Origin: Fodinibacter sp963730365
Lineage (GTDB): Bacteria > Actinomycetota > Actinomycetes > Actinomycetales > Dermatophilaceae
Direction: 5' to 3'
Assembly (NCBI GenBank): GCA_963730365.1
Contig: CAVSRM010000005.1
Location: 620,001-684,000, forward strand
DNA length: 64,000 nucleotides
This document shows, one piece after another, positions 1 to 7,661 of the stretch. The notes under the pieces are model-generated. The model saw only the letters and a list, made by a program, of their open reading frames with translations, did not search any database and was not told the DNA's origin. Numbering within the stretch: the stretch's first letter is position 1; every line of letters starts with the position of its first letter. Made by a program: the position numbers and the translations under genes.

Positions 1-107
1 TCGACGACTTCCCCGGAGAACTCCAGCTCCATGGCACGACGAGGGGGGTCGCCGACGACACTCCGTGTCAACCGGAACGGGGTCCGGGGCGTCAGTGGAG
101 CATGACA

Positions 108-626
108 ATGACAGTCGTGGACCCTCGCAGCGAGGCGGACGACGCGATCAGCGGGCTGTACGCCGCCCACGCGCGCGGCCTCGTACGGCTGGCGTGGCTG
201 CTCCTTCACGACGTCGGGGACGCCGAGGAGGTCGTCCAGGACGCCTTCGTGGCTCTGCACCGCCGGTGGTCGGCGCTCGACGCACCGGCCAGCGCACCGG
301 CGTACCTGCGCCGGTCCGTCGTCAACGGCGCTCGCTCGGCGCTGCGGCACCGGGGGGTCGTCGTGCGGCACTCCGCCGCTTTGCGCGCCGAGGCAGAAAC
401 GACCGCGCCCGGCGCCGACACGGTGGCCGCTGGTGCCGCCGAGCGCGCCGCAGTCCTCGCGCGCCTCGCCCGCCTCCCACAGCGCCAGCGCGAGGTGCTC
501 GTCCTGCGCTACTACCTCGACCTCTCCGAGCGCGAGATCGCCGACACCCTCGGCATCTCCCCCGGCTCGGTCAAGAGCCACGCCCACCGCGGGCTCGCCG
601 CGCTGCGGGCCGGACAGGAGCTGTGA
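108..626 (+). CDS. ECF RNA polymerase sigma factor (SigE-family sigma-70)
   Basis: A 172-residue alternative sigma factor expected to direct RNA polymerase to a small regulon. Region 2 lies at about residues 15-75 (LLLHDVGDAEEVVQDAF) and region 4 at about 115-165 (LPQRQREVLVLRYY, then a helix-turn-helix around EIADTLGISPGSVKSHAHRG). No C-terminal extension follows, so it is a minimal ECF protein. Two in-frame ATGs occur at 102 and 108; the GGAG at 97-100 is one base from the first and seven from the second, so 108 is preferred. Its stop overlaps the ATG of the next gene, so the two are translationally coupled. The downstream protein is therefore a candidate anti-sigma factor or co-regulated envelope protein, although it has no recognisable zinc-binding anti-sigma motif. 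Confidence 0.9.
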   Translation: MTVVDPRSEADDAISGLYAAHARGLVRLAWLLLHDVGDAEEVVQDAFVALHRRWSALDAPASAPAYLRRSVVNGARSALRHRGVVVRHSAALRAEAETTAPGADTVAAGAAERAAVLARLARLPQRQREVLVLRYYLDLSEREIADTLGISPGSVKSHAHRGLAALRAGQEL

Positions 627-1672
627 TGGACCGGATTCCCGAGACCGAGGACCTGCTGCGCGCGGCACTGCGCGAGCGTGCCGACGTCCTCGACCCCGCC
701 GACCGCCTCGAGGACGTCCTCGCGGCGGCCGGCGCCCCCAGCGGGCGGCGGTGGTGGCTGTCGACGGGTGCCGCGGTCGCCGCGGTCGCCGCGGTCGCCG
801 CGGTGGTGGCCGGGGCGTGGCTGGTCCGGGGCCCGCTCGAGGACCCCGCCCCCACCGTCCCCGCCGTGACCGCCACGACCGCCCCCACCCCCGTCCCGAG
901 CCCCACCGGCAGCCCTACCGGCCCCGAGCCGTCGCCGTCCCCGAGCGCCACCGCACCCGCGACCGAGTCGGTCCTGCCCGTCTACGTCGTCGTCCCCGAG
1001 GTGCCCGGCGACCCGGGCAGTGGCTACGGCCTGGCCCGGCGCTGGGTCACCCTCGCCGCGCCCGACGAGGACGCCACCCGGATCCGGGCCGCCGTCGACG
1101 CCTCGCTCGGCGCCCCGGTCGAGGGGGTGGACCCGTCCGCGTGGGCGGGGGTCGACGTCGTCGCGGTGACCGTGACCACCGACGGCGTGAGCGTCGAGGT
1201 CAGCGCCGCACCACGCCGGACCGGTACCGCGGCGGACGACCTCGCGCTCGCCCAGGTCGGGTGGACGGCCCAGGCCGTCCTCGGGCGGGGGAACGTGCCG
1301 GTGACGGTCACGACCGGCGGGAGCCCGCTCGGCGTCGTCAGCCGCCCGGCCACCGACCAGTGGTACACGGTGCTCACGAACGTGTGGGTCACCGCCCCCA
1401 CACCCGGGGAGCGCCTCCCCGCCGGCTCCCCGGTGACCGTCCGCGGCCAGGCCTCGGTCTTCGAGGCGGCGCTCACCTGGCAGCTCGAGCGGGACGGCAC
1501 CGTGGTCGACAGCGGCTATGTCACCGCATCCGCCGGGGCACCCGCCCGGGGCGACTACACGATCGACCTCGGCACCCTGCCCAGCGGCGGGTACACCGTC
1601 CGGGTGCGTTCGCTCAGCCCCCGCGACGGGGCGGTCGACGCCGAGGACGTGGCGTCGTTCACCGTCCGCTGA
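626..1672 (+). CDS. Membrane-anchored protein with GerMN-like and Gmad2-like domains
   Basis: A 348-residue protein whose ATG overlaps the TGA of the sigma factor gene. Residues 1-45 are cytoplasmic and charged, a single alanine/valine-rich membrane helix follows at about 46-68, then a Thr/Pro/Ser-rich linker at about 72-115. The extracellular part resembles a GerMN (sporulation/spore germination) domain at about 120-240 and ends in an immunoglobulin-like Gmad2-type domain (PTPGERLPAGSPVTVRGQA to VASFTVR). Such domain pairs occur in actinobacterial envelope proteins next to ECF sigma factors. The one-helix topology and coupling to a sigma factor would fit an unusual anti-sigma factor, but that is inference. 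A longer frame is open upstream to position 65 but overlaps the sigma gene and is not the start. Confidence 0.78.
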   Translation: MDRIPETEDLLRAALRERADVLDPADRLEDVLAAAGAPSGRRWWLSTGAAVAAVAAVAAVVAGAWLVRGPLEDPAPTVPAVTATTAPTPVPSPTGSPTGPEPSPSPSATAPATESVLPVYVVVPEVPGDPGSGYGLARRWVTLAAPDEDATRIRAAVDASLGAPVEGVDPSAWAGVDVVAVTVTTDGVSVEVSAAPRRTGTAADDLALAQVGWTAQAVLGRGNVPVTVTTGGSPLGVVSRPATDQWYTVLTNVWVTAPTPGERLPAGSPVTVRGQASVFEAALTWQLERDGTVVDSGYVTASAGAPARGDYTIDLGTLPSGGYTVRVRSLSPRDGAVDAEDVASFTVR

Positions 1673-1696
1673 CGTCGGGCGTCCTCAGCGCCAGCG

Positions 1697-1980
1697 CTAT
1701 GCGGCGTTGAGGAACGCCAACGCCGCCGGCAGGCGCTCCAGGCGCGCAACACGGTGGGACCCGCCGGACCGTCCGGGCACCCGCGGCCTCGAGGGCGACG
1801 ACCCCCTCCGGGGTGGTCCCGCCCCTCGGGGCCGAGGACGAGCACGACGTCGCCGTGGTCAGGGAGCGTGACCGCGGCGAGCCGCTCAAGCCGCACCCCG
1901 GCCCGGCGGCGCGGGCGGCTCGGGGCTCTGGCACGCGTACAGCCTCGGTCACGACGTGCAGCAAGCGGCGCAAAGACGGG
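1697..1980 (-). pseudogene. C-terminal remnant of 16S rRNA methyltransferase RsmE
   Basis: Minus-strand translation gives AVTLPDHGDVVLVLGPEG in one frame, then GVVALEAAGARTV in a second, and LPAALAFLNAA with a TAG stop at 1697-1699 in a third. In that order these are the SAM-binding knot and C-terminal end of RsmE (the m3U1498 16S rRNA methyltransferase family), split by at least two frameshifts. The N-terminal half is absent and no start or ribosome binding site is present, so this is a degraded fragment and not the cell's working rsmE. It lies directly after the sigma-factor pair and before other accessory material. Identity is from recalled family motifs, not a search. Confidence 0.65.
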
Positions 1981-2075
1981 CGCCGACCGTGGTGTTGAGT
2001 AGCGGTATCGCCCGCGTAACTACCTGTGCGAGCCGATGCTTGGCCGGGACCGCCGGCGTCGCGTGCGTTGGTTGT

Positions 2076-2636
2076 TCACCAGTGGTGTGCGACGTCGATC
2101 ACGAGTCGGCTGCGGTTGGTCGAGGGGTCGTAGAGGGTGAACACGCGGTGCGGGAGGCGGCCCCGCACGCCGAGCGCGATCGTGGTGTAGCCCTCGAAGG
2201 AGCCGGCCCACTTCACCTCGCGGAAGGTCGCGAACCCCGCGACCGAGGGCATCGTCGGCACGCTCGTTGCTCCCTTGTGGGCGACGACCGCGAGTCGCGC
2301 ACCTCCGGAGACCGGAACAGGGAAGCCGGACCCGTCGGAGACCACGGTGGTCACGTAGCGCACGTCAAAGCCCGTCGCCCGTCCGGTCATGTCCAGGACG
2401 AGCCGGTCGAAGCACGCGTGCCGACCGGCGCGGACGCCGTCGACGCGACCACCGGCAAGGGGCGCGGAGGTCTTGGCGAGCGATCCCCACGTGATGCCGC
2501 AGTACGGTGCGGCGGTGGCGGTCCCGGCGCCGGAGGCGGCCGGGGCGGCAATCAGTGCCGCGCCGGCGGCGAGGGCAGCGAGGGCGCGGGCACCCTTACG
2601 GGCGCGGCTCGGGGTAGTGGTCGCAACGTTGGTCAT
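2076..2636 (-). CDS. Secreted AMIN-like domain protein
   Basis: A 186-residue protein with a classical Sec signal: charged start (about 1-17), an Ala/Leu hydrophobic stretch (18-40) and a probable cleavage around ATA-APYC. The mature part, with YCGITWGSL, the GVRAGRHACFDRLVLDM region and the ending FTLYDPSTNRSRLVIDVAHHW, matches the actinobacterial AMIN-like family, small beta-rich extracytoplasmic proteins of unknown ligand. Two Cys remain in the mature part (about positions 46 and 75) and could form a disulfide. The gene stands alone, flanked by the rsmE remnant and by non-coding DNA with an IS3 remnant. Function is unknown; a cell-wall association is only suggested by the AMIN fold. Confidence 0.8.
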   Translation of the reverse strand: MTNVATTTPSRARKGARALAALAAGAALIAAPAASGAGTATAAPYCGITWGSLAKTSAPLAGGRVDGVRAGRHACFDRLVLDMTGRATGFDVRYVTTVVSDGSGFPVPVSGGARLAVVAHKGATSVPTMPSVAGFATFREVKWAGSFEGYTTIALGVRGRLPHRVFTLYDPSTNRSRLVIDVAHHW

Positions 2637-3089
2637 GGCGGTTCCTCTCTCGGGTGGGCACTTGTATGACGCCTGAGCCGGGTCTCAGGTTGACCGACCG
2701 CTTCAGTCCGTCAGGACGACCGATGGTGGCGCTGCGTGACCGGTCAGGTACTCGTTCACTTGCGAGCCACGCACTGACAGGTTGATCGCTGCCCAGGGTC
2801 GAGGGTGGCTGAGACGATTACCGCCAAGACCGAGCCGGGAGTACGCGAACTCGTCAGGGATGACGACCTCCAACCTCGATTGGGCAGGTCACCCAACCTC
2901 TTGCCCTCAAGGAGGCCGCAGGCTGGCTGGTGATACCCCAAGCGCGCACGACCACATGGTTGGGCCTTCGACGCTTCCCAGCAGCCCGGCGCAGCCCTAA
3001 CGTGGTCAACACGCGGCTACTAGACGATTGGCGGCAGGACCGACGTCTGGCCAGACTCGGTTCAGGTGATCGGCGGGAAGCTCTCCAAG
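2637..3089. other. Intergenic stretch without a recognisable gene
   Basis: Between the AMIN-like gene and the IS3 remnant. Short open frames on both strands match nothing I recognise and lack ribosome binding sites. GC content looks lower than in flanking genes, which fits imported or decaying DNA. The promoter of the minus-strand AMIN-like gene should lie near 2640-2720. Confidence 0.6.
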
Positions 3090-3397
3090 CGGCTGCCCAC
3101 CAGCATCGTCGGTGTGGCTCTCTACTCGCCGTCGGTGCGGGCCGCAGTGGGTTCGAGATCGGTGTGCAGTCCGCAGCGGTCTTCTTGCCGGTGCCGTACG
3201 CCTCGAGCCACTGCCGCAGCGTGCCCCGCACGATGCCCAGGTCCTCAGCGATTCCGCGCAGCGTGGCCCCCGGGGTGGACTCGTACAAGTCGACGGCCTG
3301 ACGACGGAACTCCTCGGAGTAGCTCTTCCTGGCCATGGGTGGATCATCTCGCTTCCCCAGCAGATGCTGGATTCGGCGCGTCCACGAACCGGGGTCA
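3090..3397 (-). mobile_element. IS3-family insertion sequence remnant (5' part of orfA)
   Basis: The minus-strand frame starting at 3336 begins MARKSYSEEFRRQAVDLYES and continues with an HTH_Tnp_1 helix-turn-helix (GATLRGIAEDLGIVRGTLRQWLEAYGTGKKTAAD), the start of an IS3-family OrfA. After about residue 75 the similarity ends: the leucine zipper of OrfA and the whole integrase-type OrfB (DDE) are absent. A sequence on the minus strand beginning TGACCCCGGTTCGTGGAC at 3397 resembles an IS3 terminus, so one end may survive. The element cannot transpose by itself. The matching other end was not found. Confidence 0.75.
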
Positions 3398-3867
3398 GGC
3401 CCCCGCCCCCTGAAAAGTGGCTATGACCTGCGCGTATGGACATTGAGACTACTGTTCCTCGATCAGGTGAGCGCGGTCGTATACGCCAATGCGCCGTGTC
3501 TCTGCGGCGCGGGGGGCGGGTCGTGCGAAGGCGGCTATCGTGGCCGGATCTGTGGATCTCCGCCGTTCGGACGCACGGCTCCGACCTGCCCCCCCACACG
3601 TCAAGTAACGATCTGGTAACAGCCCACGCCAACTGCTCTCCGGGCGGCGCTCGTCAGTGCCACGTTGACAAGTGGAGCATTCCCTTGGTGGCACGACGTT
3701 TGTGCCGTCTTTTGGGGCACCCAGTTCGGGTGGACCCTGAGGGACCGACGGACGTGAATCTGTTCCACGAACGCGTACGCCGTTTCGTCAGAGATCGGTG
3801 CTCGAAGCGACTTGTCCTGACCATTCCCGGGCCAGGTGAGCAGGGAGCGTCGAGATGGAGACTCGAG
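3398..3867. other. Upstream region of the multicopper oxidase, no gene seen
   Basis: The frame of the multicopper oxidase is open back to 3436, but the extra 144 residues look like no protein family, and a TAT signal preceded by a ribosome binding site starts at 3868. I see no convincing gene on either strand. The promoter of the oxidase must lie here; no clear copper-responsive operator was recognised. Confidence 0.55.
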
Positions 3868-6093
3868 ATGAAACTGACCAGGCGTGACTTTGTGAAGTTG
3901 ACGGGCGCGACGGCCGGTGCCGGCGTCGCAGCAAGCTTCCTACCGGGCGTTGGGCCCTTGGGTGCGGTGACGAGGCCTGGGTACACCGCGCGAGCATTCG
4001 CGGCTGCGCGACGCCCGGGGCTGAGCGACCCCGCTGCGCAGCCGTTGTTCCACACGATCGTGCCGAATGCGCTCGACCCGGGGTTCATATACGACACCAA
4101 GAAGGGCAAGATCACCGTCGAGGTCGGCCAGACGGTTCAGCAGACCGGCCTGGTAGGCGTCGACGGTTTGCCGGTTCCGACCACTGTATGGGGCTACGGA
4201 GACAAGGGTGTCGACACCTGGCCCGGCAAGACCTTTGTGGTCACGAGCGGTACTCCGCTGGAGGTGAAGTGGCAGAACAAGCTGACCGACGCCGCCGGCG
4301 CGCCGCTGCCATTCCTGCTCACCGGTAAGGACAACGGCATGTACGGCGACTTCTCGGCGAGGTCGGTGGTCGACACGAATCTGCACTGGTCCTACAGCCT
4401 GCCGGGCTTCCAGGACTTCAGCATCGACGTGGACGGGGTGCCGATCGTTCCGCACCTGCATGGTGGGCACACCGACTTCCAGTACGACGGCAACCCCGAG
4501 TTCTTCTTCAGCCCCGGCTACCGGGTGCGTGGGCCGCAGTGGCTGGAGAAGAAGTTCGTCTACCGCCAGGACCAGCCTGCCGGCACCTTGTGGTACCACG
4601 ACCACGCCCTGGGCATCACCCGCCTGAATGTGTACGCGGGCATGGCCGGTTTCTACATCGTCCGCGACACCCACGACACCGGTCTTGCGGACAACGGGCT
4701 GGGCCTGCCGGCTTTCCCCTACGAGGCCGCGTTCGCCATCCAGGACCGCATGTTCAAGGCAAGCGGCGAGCTCTTCTACCCAGCCTTCCCCGGGGACCCC
4801 TACTACGAGGACTTCATCGACGACGAAGGTGCGGCCCTCCCGGACGCGAAGTTCCCGGGCGGTGGGCCGACCGGGCTGGCTGAGTTCTTCGGTGACCACA
4901 TGGTGGTCAACGGCAAGATCTGGCCGAAGATGGACGTCGAGCCCCGCAACTACCGGCTACGCCTGCTCAACGGCTGCGACAGCCGCTTCCTCGCCATCCA
5001 GTTCTTCGCAGTCGAGGACACGACGTTCACCGGGCCAGTCAACGAGCACAATGCGGACGGGCCGCTGGACTTCACCGTGGTGGGCAGCGACCAGGGTCTG
5101 GCTTCAGCGCCAACGCCCGTCGACACCCTGCTGATGGAGACCGGCTCGCGCTACGACGTCGTCGTCGACTTCGGTCTGCTCGAGGGCAAGAGAGTGATCA
5201 TGAAGAACATCGGCGGCGACGAGCCGTTCGGCGGCGACCTCGTTCCTGACGAAGAGGACCTTCAGGTGTTCGGGGAGACCGACCGCATCATGGCCTTCGA
5301 CGTCAACCAGCCGCTGAACAACGCCGTGCCCGACGTCAGTCCCATCGGCGGAGCCTTCACGGGCTTCGGTCCCAACGTGGGCAACCCCACCCGCACGAGG
5401 AAGGTCGCGCTGTTCGAGGGCAAGGACGAGTTCGGCCGGCTCCAACCGTTGCTCGGCACCGCCGAACCGGCCACGGACTTCGCGGGGGACCCGATCAACT
5501 GGCCCACCACCCCCGAGTACTCCAGCATCGGCCTTGTCGGGCAGATGGACGGCTCGATCGCCTGGCACAGCCCCACCACGGAGAACCCCGCCCTCGGTGA
5601 CACCGAGGAGTGGGAGATCTGGAACATGACCGGCGACGCCCACCCCGTCCACCTGCACCTCGTCCACTTCGAGGTACTCGGCCGCGACGAGATCGTCTGG
5701 GATGACCAGACGAACGAGGACGACAGGGTTCTGGCAGACGATGAGTCTGGAACCGGCAGCGGCACCTACCTCGTCGAGCAGCCGACCGTGCAGCACAACT
5801 CGGTCGCCGGCGACCCAGCGACCTACGGCGTCGGCTTCCGGATCATCGCTGCGACCAAGGGCGATCCCATCAACACTCCACCCGAATACGTGGAGAACGC
5901 CCGCAAAGACATGGTCACCGCCCTGCCCGGCCAGGTCACACGGATCAAAGCCCACTTCGACAAGCCCGGACGCTACGTCTGGCACTGCCACATCCTCTCT
6001 CACGAAGACCACGAGATGATGCGCGTGCTGTACGTCGGCGGCCCACCGACTGCGAACGCGATGCACGGGCACGGGCACGCCAAACAGAAGTAG
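3868..6093 (+). CDS. TAT-exported multicopper oxidase (CotA/bilirubin-oxidase type)
   Basis: A 741-residue periphery-acting oxidase that couples one-electron oxidation of a phenolic, metal or bilirubin-like substrate to four-electron reduction of O2. The start at 3868 has GGAG seven bases upstream and opens with a twin-arginine signal (R5-R6 in TRRDFVK, hydrophobic stretch to about residue 35), so it is exported folded. All four copper motifs are visible: HLHGGH at 196-201, WYHDH at 242-246, HPVHLHL at 592-598, and HCHILSHEDHEM at 706-717, which holds the type-1 Cys707 and axial Met717. The length and LHWSYSLPG-like segments fit the CotA group. No copper chaperone or efflux gene is adjacent; it sits between an IS remnant and a tRNA fragment, suggesting acquisition. 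Substrate cannot be told from sequence. Confidence 0.92.
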   Translation: MKLTRRDFVKLTGATAGAGVAASFLPGVGPLGAVTRPGYTARAFAAARRPGLSDPAAQPLFHTIVPNALDPGFIYDTKKGKITVEVGQTVQQTGLVGVDGLPVPTTVWGYGDKGVDTWPGKTFVVTSGTPLEVKWQNKLTDAAGAPLPFLLTGKDNGMYGDFSARSVVDTNLHWSYSLPGFQDFSIDVDGVPIVPHLHGGHTDFQYDGNPEFFFSPGYRVRGPQWLEKKFVYRQDQPAGTLWYHDHALGITRLNVYAGMAGFYIVRDTHDTGLADNGLGLPAFPYEAAFAIQDRMFKASGELFYPAFPGDPYYEDFIDDEGAALPDAKFPGGGPTGLAEFFGDHMVVNGKIWPKMDVEPRNYRLRLLNGCDSRFLAIQFFAVEDTTFTGPVNEHNADGPLDFTVVGSDQGLASAPTPVDTLLMETGSRYDVVVDFGLLEGKRVIMKNIGGDEPFGGDLVPDEEDLQVFGETDRIMAFDVNQPLNNAVPDVSPIGGAFTGFGPNVGNPTRTRKVALFEGKDEFGRLQPLLGTAEPATDFAGDPINWPTTPEYSSIGLVGQMDGSIAWHSPTTENPALGDTEEWEIWNMTGDAHPVHLHLVHFEVLGRDEIVWDDQTNEDDRVLADDESGTGSGTYLVEQPTVQHNSVAGDPATYGVGFRIIAATKGDPINTPPEYVENARKDMVTALPGQVTRIKAHFDKPGRYVWHCHILSHEDHEMMRVLYVGGPPTANAMHGHGHAKQK

Positions 6094-6657
6094 CCGGCGA
6101 ACCTCTGCTCCCGCAAACAGCGCTCGGATCGCGCCCCTCAAGGTTCGCCGTCTTCCGGGGTGCCACGTCGCTCGATTCAAGCTCCCGCCGTTCATCCGTT
6201 GCCCGATGAAGCCCTGCTCCGCTGTCGCGGACGCCGACGCCACACGCCCCAAGACCGACCCACATTGCGGCCGTTGGGTGCGCCAATCGGCCACAGAAGC
6301 AAATGTCACCGTGGTCCGCTGTACCGATGACCCACAGTGGGCGGTGTGCAGCACCTTGGGGACACGCCGTGATGGGCGAGTGAGGCATCCGCATATCGGC
6401 ACGTCGGCGAACATCCTGTACTCGGCACGAGCGGACGGATCGCATGCCGTCGTCGCCTGTGCAATCGACTACGGCGGGTGCACGGGCCACGTATCGGTCC
6501 ACCGCTGCGACGTCGAAGTGCGGCGAGCACCCTCAGCGGGTACACAACGGGTACACACCGCACCGTGAGCGTCCAATGACTGCCGACAGTACCTCACTCC
6601 AAAACCTTTTGATACCAACACTTTCGGGCGCTTCCATGCATTACCAACTCCAGGCTG
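6094..6657. other. Intergenic stretch with no supported gene
   Basis: 564 bases after the multicopper oxidase. Several short frames are open on both strands (for example 6206-6568), but none has a recognisable domain or a good start signal. Base composition becomes markedly AT-richer toward 6600, unlike the core genome. A decayed integrase would be expected beside the tRNA fragment that follows, but I could not recognise one. Confidence 0.55.
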
Positions 6658-6705
6658 ATCGCCCTCTCAAGGCGGTAGCGCGGGTTTGAACCCCGTCGGG
6701 GCTAC
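6658..6705 (+). other. 3' part of a tRNA-Glu(CTC) gene, probable attachment-site remnant
   Basis: The stretch reads as the 3' two-thirds of an actinobacterial tRNA-Glu: anticodon stem-loop TCGCC-CTCTCAA-GGCGG with anticodon CTC, short variable loop, T-arm GCGGG-TTTGAAC-CCCGT, and the 3' acceptor half CGGGGCT. No D-arm or matching 5' acceptor (AGCCCCG) precedes it, so it is a fragment and not a working tRNA. A rho-independent terminator follows at once. Integrases of actinobacterial elements commonly recombine into tRNA 3' ends and leave exactly this arrangement at the distal junction. The element would then lie to the left, with the restored tRNA outside the window. Confidence 0.65.
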
Positions 6706-6716
6706 AACCCGAATAC

Positions 6717-6739
6717 CCCCCGGACTCCCGGGGGCTTTT
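6717..6739 (+). terminator. Rho-independent terminator after the tRNA-Glu fragment
   Basis: A 7-bp stem CCCCCGG/CCGGGGG with a four-base loop (6717-6734) is followed by CTTTT. It is placed as the native terminator of a tRNA gene would be. Confidence 0.7.
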
Positions 6740-6840
6740 CGCGTCCTCCGGACCAGGCGGCACCCCGCGGTCGACGGCGGGTCCGGAGGCGCCGGGGCCG
6801 GCGCGCCGTTGCCAGCGCGCTCCAGCGGTAGCAGGCTGGG

Positions 6841-7629
6841 GTGGTGAGAGGCGAGAGGGCGCCTGCGCCGCGTCGCTACGAGGTCGATTCCCCCCTTCGG
6901 CGGGTGATCGTCGACATCGGCGCTGCCTCGAGTCGGCGGCACGCCATTCCGGCCTGGTTCACCGCCGACGTCACCGAGGTGTGGGAGCAGCTGCGGGCCC
7001 GAGGGCGTCCGTCCGTCACCGTGTACGTCGCCGGCAGCCTTGCCCGGGCGGTGGCCCGACACCCTCGTCTGCACGCCACTCGCGACCTGCGCGGCCGGGT
7101 CGTCATCTTCGACGACGTCGACGTGAACATCTCGGTCGAGGTCCAAGCCGATGGGCAGCCATTTCCGATGAACCACGTCCTGCGCTCCGCGCAGTCCCGG
7201 TCGCTGGAGGACCTCCACGACGAGGTCCAGGCGGTCAAGACGAACCCTGCCGGTAGTCCGACGGTTGGACTCGGCACACCGCTGCGCGCGTACCTGGCCC
7301 TACCCGCTGCACTACGGAGCCGCGTGCTGGGCAGCGTGCGCCGGTTCCCCGATCGCCACAAGGCCCTCCTGGGCACCGTGGGGCTCACCTCGGTGGGCAT
7401 GTACGGCGGTGGCGGCGGTCTCGGTCTTCCCTTCCTCGTCCACACCCTGGACGTGCTGGTCGGCGGCATCGAGACGCGTCCGGGCTATGGCCCCGACGGC
7501 GCTCTCGGGCCCAGGCAGTACCTCCCGATCTCCGTGCAGATCGACCACGACCTCGTCGACGGGGCACCGGTGGCCCGCTTCCTGGCCGACTTCCGCCACG
7601 ACCTCGAACAGGGACGGGCGCTGCCCTGA
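6841..7629 (+). CDS. Stand-alone 2-oxo acid dehydrogenase E2-like acyltransferase
   Basis: 262 residues corresponding only to the catalytic (chloramphenicol-acetyltransferase-like) domain of dihydrolipoamide acyltransferases. The C-terminal HDLVDG matches the HxxxDG active-site signature, with the upstream GLTSVGMYGGGGG region in the usual place. There is no lipoyl domain and no peripheral subunit-binding domain, and no E1 or E3 gene nearby, so it is unlikely to be part of a dehydrogenase complex. Actinobacteria carry such orphan proteins of unknown acyl donor. The start is a GTG at 6841 (a second GTG follows directly) behind a G-rich stretch. The gene follows the tRNA fragment and terminator and is transcribed separately. 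Confidence 0.82.
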   Translation: MVRGERAPAPRRYEVDSPLRRVIVDIGAASSRRHAIPAWFTADVTEVWEQLRARGRPSVTVYVAGSLARAVARHPRLHATRDLRGRVVIFDDVDVNISVEVQADGQPFPMNHVLRSAQSRSLEDLHDEVQAVKTNPAGSPTVGLGTPLRAYLALPAALRSRVLGSVRRFPDRHKALLGTVGLTSVGMYGGGGGLGLPFLVHTLDVLVGGIETRPGYGPDGALGPRQYLPISVQIDHDLVDGAPVARFLADFRHDLEQGRALP

Positions 7630-7661
7630 AGCGTTGCGGTCGTGGACTGCGTGCTGTCCCT

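Noticed and set aside
1..107. Autoregulated ECF-type promoter before the sigma factor gene
   Set aside because: GGAAC is present at 73-77, but no matching -10 lies at the proper distance before the start codon.
2854..3336. A 160-residue intact transposase on the minus strand
   Set aside because: Only the first 75 residues resemble OrfA; the rest is unrelated out-of-frame sequence and OrfB is absent.
3436..3867. N-terminal extension of the multicopper oxidase frame by 144 residues
   Set aside because: The extension has no family likeness, and a TAT signal with a good ribosome binding site begins at 3868.
5104..6414. 436-residue minus-strand frame opposite the multicopper oxidase
   Set aside because: Antisense shadow of a protein with complete catalytic motifs; no homology recognised.
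6206..6568. 120-residue open frame between the multicopper oxidase and the tRNA fragment
   Set aside because: No domain, no ribosome binding site and odd composition; most likely chance.
6631..6705. Intact tRNA-Glu gene
   Set aside because: No 5' acceptor strand or D-arm can be folded upstream of the anticodon arm.
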